From assembly GCA_021799555.1 (NCBI GenBank), contig JAJZAG010000062.1, forward strand, positions 1 to 13,582: a DNA stretch of 13,582 nucleotides. Reading direction: 5' to 3'. The DNA is from Deltaproteobacteria bacterium (GTDB taxonomy: Bacteria > Desulfobacterota > Binatia > Binatales > Binataceae). Both the position numbers and the translations under genes were made by a program. Below are positions 7,720 to 13,564 of the stretch, in pieces (within the stretch, counting starts at the first letter, position 1; every line of letters starts with the position of its first letter). The notes under the pieces were generated by a model. The model worked only from the letters and a program-made list of their open reading frames with translations, searched no databases and had not been told where the DNA came from.

Positions 7720-7902
7720 ATGACCCGAGAGATCTATGAGTTCGAGCAGCAAGGTGGCACGACAGAAGCGATGCTCGCGGTCGAGTGCATACCGTCAGGC
7801 ATCCGGCCGCAGGACATCGATGCTGGTGGCCTAACGTCACTCGGGAAGCTCGTGCGGTACATCAAGTCGAAAAGCGGGAGTTTCCGATCGCGCCCCACCT
7901 GA
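7720..7902 (+). CDS. Doubtful small ORF, hypothetical
   Basis: Sixty codons from ATG to TGA. The product has an acidic start (T-R-E-I-Y-E-F-E-Q-Q) and a basic end, with no membrane segment or motif I recognise. Third positions are GC-rich like neighbouring genes, and the frame stays open upstream to about 7648 without another start. There is no ribosome binding site before the ATG. It could be a small gene, the tail of a decayed one, or chance. Confidence 0.25.
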   Translation: MTREIYEFEQQGGTTEAMLAVECIPSGIRPQDIDAGGLTSLGKLVRYIKSKSGSFRSRPT

Positions 7903-7919
7903 ATCGAACATGAGCCGAC

Positions 7920-7955
7920 CCCGCAGCGCCGCGCGCTATTGACCGGCGCTGCGGG
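7920..7955 (+). promoter_or_regulatory. rpsT: Strong hairpin in the rpsT leader
   Basis: CCCGCAGCGCC (7920-7930) and GGCGCTGCGGG (7945-7955) form a perfect 11-bp GC-rich stem with a 14-nt loop, ending 21 nt before the rpsT ATG. No U-tract follows. S20 is known to control its own synthesis in enterobacteria, so a leader element is plausible; the alternative is a rho-dependent or transcript-stabilising structure. Its regulatory role is inference. Confidence 0.5.
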
Positions 7956-7976
7956 CGCTGTTAGTTGTTCGAGGTC

Positions 7977-8273
7977 ATGCCGCATATTCCAGTTCATCCG
8001 TCGGCGCAAAAGCGCCATCGTCAGAACCTCAAACGCGCCGAGCGTAATCGCGCAGTCAAGTCGCATGTGCGCGGCACCGTCAAGCTGGCCACCGAGGCGA
8101 TCGAAAGCGCCGACACGGCGGCGGGCGCCGACAAGGTGAAGGCTGCCTCCCGTGCGCTTCAAAAGGCTCAGAGCAAAGGCGCAATTCATCGCAACACGGT
8201 GCGCCGCCAGATTGCGCGGATGAGCTCCCGCCTGCACAAGAAGCTCGCGCAGTCTGAAGCCAAACCTGCGTGA
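7977..8273 (+). CDS. rpsT: 30S ribosomal protein S20
   Basis: A 98-residue, strongly basic protein with the S20 pattern: a short N-terminus ending in S-A-Q-K-R-H-R-Q, then R-A-E-R-N-R-A-V-K-S-H-V-R (S20 typically has R-N-R-A-x-[KR]-S), and the C-terminal K-G-x-I-H-[RK]-N-T segment seen here as K-G-A-I-H-R-N-T-V-R-R-Q. S20 binds 16S rRNA early in 30S assembly. It is a little longer than the usual 85-90 residues owing to extra N-terminal residues and a C-terminal tail. The ATG at 7977 fits the family N-terminus. GAGG at 7971-7974 is only 2 nt upstream, too close for a normal Shine-Dalgarno; an in-frame TTG at 7965 is the alternative start. Confidence 0.95.
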   Translation: MPHIPVHPSAQKRHRQNLKRAERNRAVKSHVRGTVKLATEAIESADTAAGADKVKAASRALQKAQSKGAIHRNTVRRQIARMSSRLHKKLAQSEAKPA

Positions 8274-8310
8274 ATTGCGCGCGCTGGCGCGATGCGCACC
8301 GTCGCGAAAC

Positions 8311-8331
8311 GCGGCAGTGCGCTAGTGCCGC
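8311..8331. terminator. Candidate terminator hairpin between rpsT and the methyltransferase
   Basis: GCGGCA (8311-8316) and TGCCGC (8326-8331) form a 6-bp stem with a 9-nt loop in the 80-bp gap between convergent stops. GCGGCAG can also pair with CTGCCGC at 8342-8348. There is no U-tract on either strand. Confidence 0.3.
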
Positions 8332-8353
8332 AGATAATTGCCTGCCGCAACGC

Positions 8354-9160
8354 TTAAACGGTTGCGACGAGTAGTCCGTTATCTTTCGAGATTGTGATTG
8401 AGCCGCGCGCCGCAATCTCCCCTTCCAAATATTGGCGCATCGCGAGCTTCGCCTCCGCGCTGCCCCGCCCAGCCATCGTGGACATCGACTCAATATAGTC
8501 CATAACCGGCGCGGCCTCGGTGACGACGAGCGCGTCGGGATAGCGCTCGAGAGTAACATTCGCGAACGCGTCGGCGAGAAGCTCGAAGCCGTTATCGAGG
8601 CCAAACCGGGCCGGAGCGGCGCCGATTGTAGCGCGCGGGATGAAGCGGCGGACAATCTCGTCGAGCTCGCGCATGTTGCCGGTGCTCATCGTCGCCGCGA
8701 ATAGCCGCGTCCCTGGACGCAGCACGCGGCGGATCTCGCGCAGAGCGCGCGGTATGTCGGGAACATGATAGAGCATGAAGTTGGCGACTGCGGCATCAAA
8801 TACGCGGTCAGCAAACGGCTGCGACTGCGCGTCGGCTGCGAGCGCGTCGAAGCGGCGATCGAGGCCGCGCAGCTCGATCAAACCCTCGCGCAAGATTCCG
8901 GGTGAAAAATCCGCGAGCACGATCCGCCATCCCGCGGGAATCCGGTCCGCGTTGCTCTTCCACAGCTGGCCGGTTCCGCTGCCGATTTCGAGCACGCGCG
9001 CCGATTGCGGCATCGAGTAATGATCGAAGATCCAGCGGAAGATTCCGTATTTGTTAACGCTGAAGCGCCGATGCAACCGCATCCGCGCGCTCAGGTTGCA
9101 TCCGTCTTTGTACTGCTCGCGCATTCGGGAGGTCCAGCTCGCGCGATCGGATTGTTTCAT
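8354..9160 (-). CDS. Class I SAM-dependent methyltransferase
   Basis: A 268-residue Rossmann-type methyltransferase of the Methyltransf_11 kind. Motif I V-L-E-I-G-S-G-T-G is at 56-64, the acidic residue binding the SAM ribose is probably Asp84 (V-L-A-D-F-S), A-A-D-A-Q-S-Q-P-F at about 108-116 is motif II, and F-D-A-A-V-A-N-F-M-L-Y-H-V at 121-133 followed by R-E-I-R-R-V-L-R-P-G is the post-motif region. The C-terminal third is helical and may define the substrate, which is unknown. The ATG at 9160 is chosen; it has no Shine-Dalgarno, but -35/-10-like elements place the start of transcription almost at the ATG, so the message may be leaderless. An in-frame extension to 9196 would overlap that promoter. 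It is convergent with rpsT and divergent from tRNA-Arg. Confidence 0.85.
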   Translation of the reverse strand: MKQSDRASWTSRMREQYKDGCNLSARMRLHRRFSVNKYGIFRWIFDHYSMPQSARVLEIGSGTGQLWKSNADRIPAGWRIVLADFSPGILREGLIELRGLDRRFDALAADAQSQPFADRVFDAAVANFMLYHVPDIPRALREIRRVLRPGTRLFAATMSTGNMRELDEIVRRFIPRATIGAAPARFGLDNGFELLADAFANVTLERYPDALVVTEAAPVMDYIESMSTMAGRGSAEAKLAMRQYLEGEIAARGSITISKDNGLLVATV

Positions 9161-9196
9161 TATGGCGATTATCCGCGCGCGCCCTGCGCCCGGCAA
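9161..9196 (-). promoter_or_regulatory. Candidate promoter of the methyltransferase gene (leaderless)
   Basis: On the minus strand TTGCCG (9196-9191, 4/6) and GATAAT (9173-9168, 5/6) are separated by exactly 17 nt. Seven bases lie between the -10 hexamer and the ATG at 9160, so transcription should begin at or next to the start codon. Confidence 0.45.
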
Positions 9197-9209
9197 TGCG
9201 AGCGCGCGC

Positions 9210-9236
9210 TTGTCCGCGTCGCATTGCTGATATATT
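9210..9236 (+). promoter_or_regulatory. Candidate promoter of tRNA-Arg
   Basis: TATATT at 9231-9236 (5/6) is 21 nt before the mature tRNA start. TTGTCC at 9210-9215 (4/6) is a possible -35, though the 15-nt spacing is short. It stands back to back with the methyltransferase promoter. Confidence 0.4.
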
Positions 9237-9257
9237 GATGATGCTCCGCGACCCGAC

Positions 9258-9329
9258 GCCCCGGTAGTGAAAAGGACATCACGAAGGTCTCCGGAACCTT
9301 AAGTCCGGGTTCGACTCCCGGCCGGGGCA
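9258..9329 (+). tRNA. tRNA-Arg (anticodon CCG)
   Basis: A full cloverleaf can be drawn. The acceptor stem GCCCCGG (9258-9264) pairs with CCGGGGC (9322-9328). The D stem is GTGA/TCAC (9267-9270, 9279-9282) with a GG-containing 8-nt loop. The anticodon stem AAGGT/ACCTT (9284-9288, 9296-9300) encloses loop CTCCGGA, with anticodon CCG at 9291-9293 reading codon CGG. The variable loop has 4 nt. The T stem CCGGG/CCCGG (9305-9309, 9317-9321) encloses TTCGACT. All stems are fully paired. The discriminator is A9329 and CCA is not encoded. Confidence 0.93.
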
Positions 9330-9641
9330 CTCACTGCACCGTCTTGATAATTTGCTTTATGATCTCTTGATTCCTGTCGATCAGGTCCGGCACTTGCGGC
9401 GCAGTCGGTTCCTTGTGCTGATTATTGTGTCGCCGCCGCTTTAACGCCGACCACTCTCACATCGAAGCGGGTTAACTGCAAACCTCGCAAATGGTCTTGC
9501 AGGGCGTAATTTCCACTTTAGATGGATTTGCGCCCGTTCGTCTCTCGAGCGGCGGGATGAAGTCGGCAACTCGATCCGGAAGAAACTGGCGAAGCCGCGC
9601 CACCTCAGGACCGGCCTGTAAGCTCGTTCCTTACGGCGACC

Positions 9642-9660
9642 GGGTTGAACTGTTCAACCC
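9642..9660. repeat. Perfect 9-1-9 palindrome
   Basis: GGGTTGAAC (9642-9650), a central T, and GTTCAACCC (9652-9660). The single-base centre resembles a dimeric-regulator operator more than a terminator. It lies 80 bp past the monooxygenase stop and has no obvious gene start beside it. Confidence 0.4.
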
Positions 9661-9704
9661 ACGCTGATACGGCGGACCTGCAGGATTGCGCTTGCTGTGT
9701 TCAA

Positions 9705-9729
9705 GATCGCAACTTGCGCAAGCGCGATC
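9705..9729 (-). terminator. Hairpin just downstream of the monooxygenase stop
   Basis: GATCGC (9705-9710) and GCGATC (9724-9729) enclose the palindrome CTTGCGCAAG (9713-9722), giving a stem with a small internal loop starting 10 bp past the stop. No U-tract follows on the minus strand, so termination is uncertain; it may protect the 3' end. Confidence 0.3.
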
Positions 9730-9739
9730 GCCTCGAGGG

Positions 9740-11533
9740 CTATTTCGTGAAGAGGAAGTGTTGCTCGATCGCGGCGCGGGCCTCTTCCATGTGTGTGCAA
9801 TAGCGGTTGAAGCCGCCATTGTAGTTGCCGTCCTGGCGGCGCTGGAACTGGCCCTCGAAGTTATAATAGCCGGGAGTGCAGTCCTGATTGCGCGTGGTCT
9901 TGCCGCGATGTTTGATGACTTCCTGTACCCAGCGTTCTTCCGCTTCCGGAGCGGCATCGATCGTGCGGTACCCGTGGCGGCGGGTATAGTCAATACACGC
10001 CGCGATATGATCGCCCTGAACCTGCAGCATATCGGTCAGATTAAACTGAAACGACGCCTGATAGCCGCCCATGATGAACAGGTTGGGGTAGCCGTGCGAA
10101 TGAATTCCGAGCACGGTGCGAATACCGTCGCGATACTTGTCGTTTAAGTCGAGGCCGTTCTTGCCTTTGATCTGATTATAAATGCCGGTCTTCTGAACTT
10201 CGAAGCCGGTCGCGTAGATCAGCAAGTCAATTTCGTACTGCTTGCCTTCGAACACCGGCCCCTTTTCGCTAATCTCGGTGATGCCTTTGCCGTGGGTATC
10301 GACGAGATGGACGTTGGGCCGATTGTAGGTCGGCAGATAGTCGTTATCGAAGCACGGACGCTTGCACATGAACATGTACCACGGCTTGAGCGATTCGGCC
10401 GTGACGGGATCGGTAACGATCTCCTCGATCCGCTTGTGGATGCGCATCATATAGTCGATGTTAGCGTTTTCCTGGCGGCGGATTTTCTCCTCGAGTGAAA
10501 CGCCAGCGCGGCCGCGTCCCTCTTCGACGCGGCGCGCTTCCATCCGTGCCCGTTCGCGGCGCTTCGCTTGCCAGCCGGGTTGAAGCTTGAGCGCCCATTC
10601 GGGATCGGTCGGCCAATCGTTCTTGATGTCGATCGAGGACGGCGTGCGCTGGAACACGTAGAGTTCTTTCGCGGCTGCGCCCAAGCGAGGAATCGCCTGG
10701 ACGGCGGTCGCGCCGGTGCCGATGATTCCAACCACCTTGTCGGCGAGGCGGGACAGGTCGGGTCCGGTGTATTCGTAATCCCATCGAGAGGTGTGAAACG
10801 AGTGGCCCTTGAAGGTTTCCATCCCGTTAATCTTCGAAAGCTTGGGCTTGGATAGTGTACCGTTGGCGCAAATCACGAACTTCGCGCGCATCCGATCGCC
10901 TCGATCGGTGACGATATGCCACATCTGTTCGGCTTCATCCCATACCGTCGAAGTTACAGTTGTCTGGAAGACCGCTAATTCGTACAGGTTGTAGCGCTTG
11001 GCGATTCTCTGGCAATAGGCGAAGATCTCTGGCGCCTTGGCATAGTGCCGCGTCGGGACGTAGCCGGTCTCGTCGAGCAGTGGCAGATAATCGTAGGCTA
11101 CAACGTCGCAAGCGGCACCAGGATAGCGGTTCCAATACCAGGTGCCGCCGACATCGGCGCCACGCTCGACGATCCGGATGCTCTCGACGCCATACTCGCG
11201 CAACCGCGCCGAAGTCAGGAGAGCGGAAAACCCGCCGCCGATGAACAGGCATTCGACGGAGTCGTCGATGGGTTCGCGCAGGGTAACTTCGCGCGCGTAT
11301 GGATCGATCTCATACCTGGCGAAAGATCCCGCCAAATCCGAGGTGTATTGCGCCGTGCCTTCGGGGCGGTAGCCGAGGCGCAGGTCGCGTTCCTGCGCGA
11401 ATTTCCGCTTGATCGCTTCGTAATATTCCTGAGGTTGGCGCGTTTCCGCGCGTCCGTCGATGCTTTGATCGAGCGTCTGGTCTTGAGCTTTGTCGCCAGA
11501 TTGATCCTGCGCGGTGATGCGTGGCTTCTCCAT
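9740..11533 (-). CDS. Flavin-containing monooxygenase, Baeyer-Villiger type
   Basis: A 597-residue cytoplasmic enzyme that should use FAD, NADPH and O2 to oxygenate ketones or related substrates. Visible motifs in order: FAD-binding G-G-G-F-S-A at 99-104 (the third glycine of GxGxxG is alanine), G-G-T-W-Y-W-N-R-Y-P-G-A-A-C-D at 129-143, the Baeyer-Villiger fingerprint F-K-G-H-S-F-H-T-S-R-W-D at 241-252, the NADPH-binding G-T-G-A-T-A at 272-277, F-Q-R-T-P at 294-298 with the Arg conserved in this class, and a C-terminal Y-A-T-G-F. About 90 residues precede the first Rossmann motif, as in the longer (about 600-residue) members; the first 30 are polar and Asp/Gln-rich. The ATG at 11533 has AGAAGG at a 6-nt spacing; a TTG at 11548 is less likely. 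The substrate cannot be assigned. It follows the TadE-like gene by 127 bp but has a palindromic operator candidate of its own. Confidence 0.9.
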   Translation of the reverse strand: MEKPRITAQDQSGDKAQDQTLDQSIDGRAETRQPQEYYEAIKRKFAQERDLRLGYRPEGTAQYTSDLAGSFARYEIDPYAREVTLREPIDDSVECLFIGGGFSALLTSARLREYGVESIRIVERGADVGGTWYWNRYPGAACDVVAYDYLPLLDETGYVPTRHYAKAPEIFAYCQRIAKRYNLYELAVFQTTVTSTVWDEAEQMWHIVTDRGDRMRAKFVICANGTLSKPKLSKINGMETFKGHSFHTSRWDYEYTGPDLSRLADKVVGIIGTGATAVQAIPRLGAAAKELYVFQRTPSSIDIKNDWPTDPEWALKLQPGWQAKRRERARMEARRVEEGRGRAGVSLEEKIRRQENANIDYMMRIHKRIEEIVTDPVTAESLKPWYMFMCKRPCFDNDYLPTYNRPNVHLVDTHGKGITEISEKGPVFEGKQYEIDLLIYATGFEVQKTGIYNQIKGKNGLDLNDKYRDGIRTVLGIHSHGYPNLFIMGGYQASFQFNLTDMLQVQGDHIAACIDYTRRHGYRTIDAAPEAEERWVQEVIKHRGKTTRNQDCTPGYYNFEGQFQRRQDGNYNGGFNRYCTHMEEARAAIEQHFLFTK

Positions 11534-11605
11534 CTTGAACCTTCTCAAATTCGGCTTTGGTGATGCCCGAATCTAGGAAAAATTCAGACGAGACTTGCAC
11601 CGCCG

Positions 11606-11627
11606 CGAGGAGTTTGCAAACGCCTCG
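11606..11627. promoter_or_regulatory. Operator-like 22-bp palindrome upstream of the monooxygenase
   Basis: CGAGG-a-GTTTG (11606-11616) and CAAAC-g-CCTCG (11617-11627) are complementary except at one symmetric position. It is centred about 83 bp before the ATG. Lack of a loop and of a U-tract makes a protein-binding operator more likely than a terminator for the TadE-like gene. A 6-bp dyad, ATTCGG (11549-11554) with CCGAAT (11567-11572), lies in the leader. Confidence 0.45.
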
Positions 11628-11660
11628 AAGGTGGCTCGAGCGGAGCGCCGGAACTGCGGG

Positions 11661-12110
11661 TTATTCGTACAATTCCGATTCGCTCGCACTCAGGTTGGTA
11701 GGGAACGAAATCGACAGAAATGGATTTGGCAAAACGAGCTTGCTCGAGGCGTTGTAATTGACACTTACCACGGCTCGGTCAAATTGCGTCGGTGTGTTGG
11801 TGGTTGAGGTCGTTGTCCCAGAGTATGACGCAATCGTTATTGTCAGATCGTTTCCGCCATTGGTTAAAAGCGACGAAGAAATCAGTTGCTGGACCGTCGA
11901 ATTCATTGCCACCGTGCCATTAGTCCCGATCGCGCCGGGATAGACCGCGGCATAGCGCGCCAGTGCGCTCGAGGCCTGGCTGACGGCGAGCGCGGCTTGC
12001 CCAAGCAAGGCGAACTGAATGCCGACCAGCAGCACGATCATCGCGACTATTGAGATCAGGGCGAACTCAACTGCCGACTGTCCGCGGGGCGTGAAAGCTT
12101 TACTCTTCAT
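11661..12110 (-). CDS. TadE-like pilus assembly protein
   Basis: A 149-residue protein with the TadE signature near the N-terminus: R-G-Q-S-A-V-E-F-A-L at 9-18 running into one hydrophobic helix to about residue 40. TadE-like proteins are minor pilins or pseudopilins of the Tad/Flp type IV pilus, processed and anchored in the cytoplasmic membrane. The exported part is Ser/Thr/Asn-rich (for example S-G-T-T-T-S-T-T-N-T) and the protein ends E-S-E-L-Y-E. The ATG at 12110 has GAGG about 5 nt upstream; the in-frame extension to 12143 precedes this site and is rejected. It follows the TadG-like gene by 51 bp and is probably co-transcribed with it. Confidence 0.85.
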   Translation of the reverse strand: MKSKAFTPRGQSAVEFALISIVAMIVLLVGIQFALLGQAALAVSQASSALARYAAVYPGAIGTNGTVAMNSTVQQLISSSLLTNGGNDLTITIASYSGTTTSTTNTPTQFDRAVVSVNYNASSKLVLPNPFLSISFPTNLSASESELYE

Positions 12111-12161
12111 ATATCCTCGAGTTTCCGGCCAACGGTTGGGCACCGAATTTGTGGCGCGTGG

Positions 12162-13127
12162 CTATTCGATTAGCCGCGGCTGACCGAGCGGACCGGTATA
12201 AGCCAGCGACGGATCAGGGGTTCCATTGGGCGCCACCGTGCTGATGAAATTCGCCTGGATGGTGCCGCCCGCAACGCTGTCGATCCACAGCGCGGCGAAG
12301 CCGGTTACCGTCACGTAGCCCTTTCCTTGCGCGGACGACCAGTTCACCAAAGGGACGATAACAACGCGCGGATCGTTGGCTGTGTGACTGGCAGCGGTTC
12401 CCGACGGATCGCTTGACAGGCCTGCATTGATTCGATCCATGAATCCCTGGTCCACTGGACCTACGGCTTTCCCGGGTTCGGTCAAAACATTGCCCACGCT
12501 AACCAGACCGTCATAGCCATTGGCGATGTTGCTTCTCAGTACGTTGCCACCGTTGCTGCCGAGCGCGAGCGATCCCCAATCTCCGGGACCCACTTGCCCC
12601 TCATTGAGCGTTACCGACTGCAAATAGCTGTAGGTCGTCGAATTATCGACTCCAATCGGAATTAGGCCGCACTCGCCAACCGTAGAGCCATATCCCGCAG
12701 ACGCACTGCTGCCGCATTGTACTGAACTGGCCGGCGCGGGTGCCTCTGCAACCGCCGTCACCGATACCTTCTGCGTGGTCATACCAAGGACCCTCGCGAA
12801 GTAATACGGAACGTTACGCGTCGCGCTAACGGTCAACGTGTCGATTCCGTTGGCGCCTGCGCCGACGAGCGGCGGCGCGATTTCAGAGGCCGCCAAGCCA
12901 TTATCTTCACCGTAGGTTTCCGCCGTCGAAATCGCTGTTGCTGTGTCTTCGGGCAAATACGTGACCCCCGCCAGCGCAGCCGCATCGACCGCCCGCTGCA
13001 TGCGATGCCAGTTCAGGTACATCACACCGACGTCGGTACACATTGCGACCCCGCCGAGGAGCCCAATCAACGCCATCGCGTAAAGGACGCCGACCTGACC
13101 GCGAGACTTCCGCAAAACGACTTTCAT
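12162..13127 (-). CDS. TadG-like (TadE/G family) pilus-associated protein
   Basis: A 321-residue protein. The N-terminus matches the TadE/G-like domain: S-R-G-Q-V-G-V-L-Y-A-M-A-L (8-20) leading into a hydrophobic helix, T-D-V-G-V-M-Y at 31-37, and Q-R-A-V-D-A-A-A-L-A-G at 44-54. Such proteins are inserted in the membrane with a large exported domain and go with Tad pilus or secretion loci. The rest is rich in Gly, Ser, Thr and Ala, with a C-G-L-I-P-I-G-V segment like the middle part of many TadG-like proteins. I see no von Willebrand A-type MIDAS motif, so it is a short TadG variant. The ATG at 13127 has GAGG 5 nt upstream; an extension to 13211 is arginine-rich and rejected. A sigma-54-type promoter lies about 110 bp upstream. 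Confidence 0.82.
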   Translation of the reverse strand: MKVVLRKSRGQVGVLYAMALIGLLGGVAMCTDVGVMYLNWHRMQRAVDAAALAGVTYLPEDTATAISTAETYGEDNGLAASEIAPPLVGAGANGIDTLTVSATRNVPYYFARVLGMTTQKVSVTAVAEAPAPASSVQCGSSASAGYGSTVGECGLIPIGVDNSTTYSYLQSVTLNEGQVGPGDWGSLALGSNGGNVLRSNIANGYDGLVSVGNVLTEPGKAVGPVDQGFMDRINAGLSSDPSGTAASHTANDPRVVIVPLVNWSSAQGKGYVTVTGFAALWIDSVAGGTIQANFISTVAPNGTPDPSLAYTGPLGQPRLIE

Positions 13128-13234
13128 GACGACCTCGAAAATCCCTCCCCGACTTCGGGAACAGGTGATTTGCCGGCCCCTCTCGAGCGCATCCTTGCGA
13201 CGAGAGCCCAAAGCACGCCGGACTGTCAGGAAGT

Positions 13235-13250
13235 AGCAACCGAAGTGCCA
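13235..13250 (-). promoter_or_regulatory. Sigma-54 (RpoN) type promoter of the TadG/TadE-like pair
   Basis: On the minus strand the site reads TGGCAC-TTCGG-TTGCT, matching the RpoN consensus TGGCAC-N5-TTGC[AT]. The -24 GG (13249-13248) and -12 GC (13237-13236) are exactly 10 nt apart. Transcription should begin near 13224, leaving about 97 nt of leader before the TadG-like ATG. Such promoters need an enhancer-binding activator, for which a dyad candidate lies upstream. Confidence 0.7.
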
Positions 13251-13341
13251 CGGTGGGGAAGCCAGAAATCCCAGTCTTTATCGCGAGTTTTCGAAGAACA
13301 GCGCAAAAATTACGCAATTTCAGTGGCAACTTTGCAACCAT

Positions 13342-13393
13342 TTGTAGCATAAAAGCTAATGATTTCTGTCAGAAATTGACTGGCTCGCTACAA
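13342..13393. promoter_or_regulatory. Concentric dyads, candidate enhancer-binding site
   Basis: A 7-1-7 palindrome, ATTTCTG (13362-13368), T, CAGAAAT (13370-13376), lies within outer arms TTGTAGC (13342-13348) and GCTACAA (13387-13393). The two centres are within 2 bp. The site is about 145 bp upstream of the expected sigma-54 start, a usual enhancer distance, in an AT-rich island. Confidence 0.5.
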
Positions 13394-13452
13394 GACAAAT
13401 GATTAGATGTCAGGGCCACTATTAGCGACGCAAGTCTATTTGATTACATTTT

Positions 13453-13500
13453 ATCAAAATGAACCGGCATCCGAGTTGACGACATCGAATCGGCTGCCGG
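13453..13500 (-). terminator. Rho-independent-like terminator of the gene at the right edge
   Basis: On the minus strand CCGGCAGCCGA (13500-13490) pairs with TCGGATGCCGG (13474-13464), an 11-bp stem with one mismatch and a 15-nt loop, followed by the U-rich TTCATTTTGAT (13463-13453). It terminates the gene ending at 13565 and isolates the sigma-54 promoter downstream. Confidence 0.5.
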
Positions 13501-13564
13501 CTGATTTCAGGGGCGCTCTGAAGGGGAACGCGAATCGACCGCGCTGATGTGCGCGGGACCGGGG

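Larger units (their letters stand above)
7606..7976. other. Intergenic stretch between mazG and rpsT
   Basis: These 371 bp hold the right part of the nested inverted repeat (to 7683), a doubtful 60-residue ORF (7720-7902) and a strong hairpin (7920-7955) just before rpsT. I see no convincing sigma-70 promoter. rpsT may be read from an unrecognised promoter here or through from mazG. Confidence 0.5.
9330..9739. other. Gene-poor stretch downstream of tRNA-Arg, possible gene debris
   Basis: About 410 bp with no gene I can support. Minus-strand reading shows short, protein-like open stretches in different frames without starts: one to a TGA at 9331-9333 (back to 9456, ending in a polar helix-like I-I-K-Q-I-I-K-T-V-Q) and one at 9475-9630 rich in charged residues and ending C-K-T-I-C-E-V-C-S. 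The plus strand is also open at about 9447-9620 (ending R-H-L-R-T-G-L). Such breaks could be the decayed end of a gene or of an element inserted at the tRNA, or chance. I found no direct repeat of the tRNA 3' end in the window. Confidence 0.35.

Noticed and set aside
7734..8237. A 167-codon minus-strand frame across rpsT
   Set aside because: It is antisense to rpsT and has no recognisable domain; GC-rich sequence keeps such frames open.
9258..9329. tRNA-Arg as an attachment site for an integrated island
   Set aside because: I found no integrase gene and no direct repeat of the tRNA 3' end in the 4 kb to its right, so an intact element cannot be claimed in this window.
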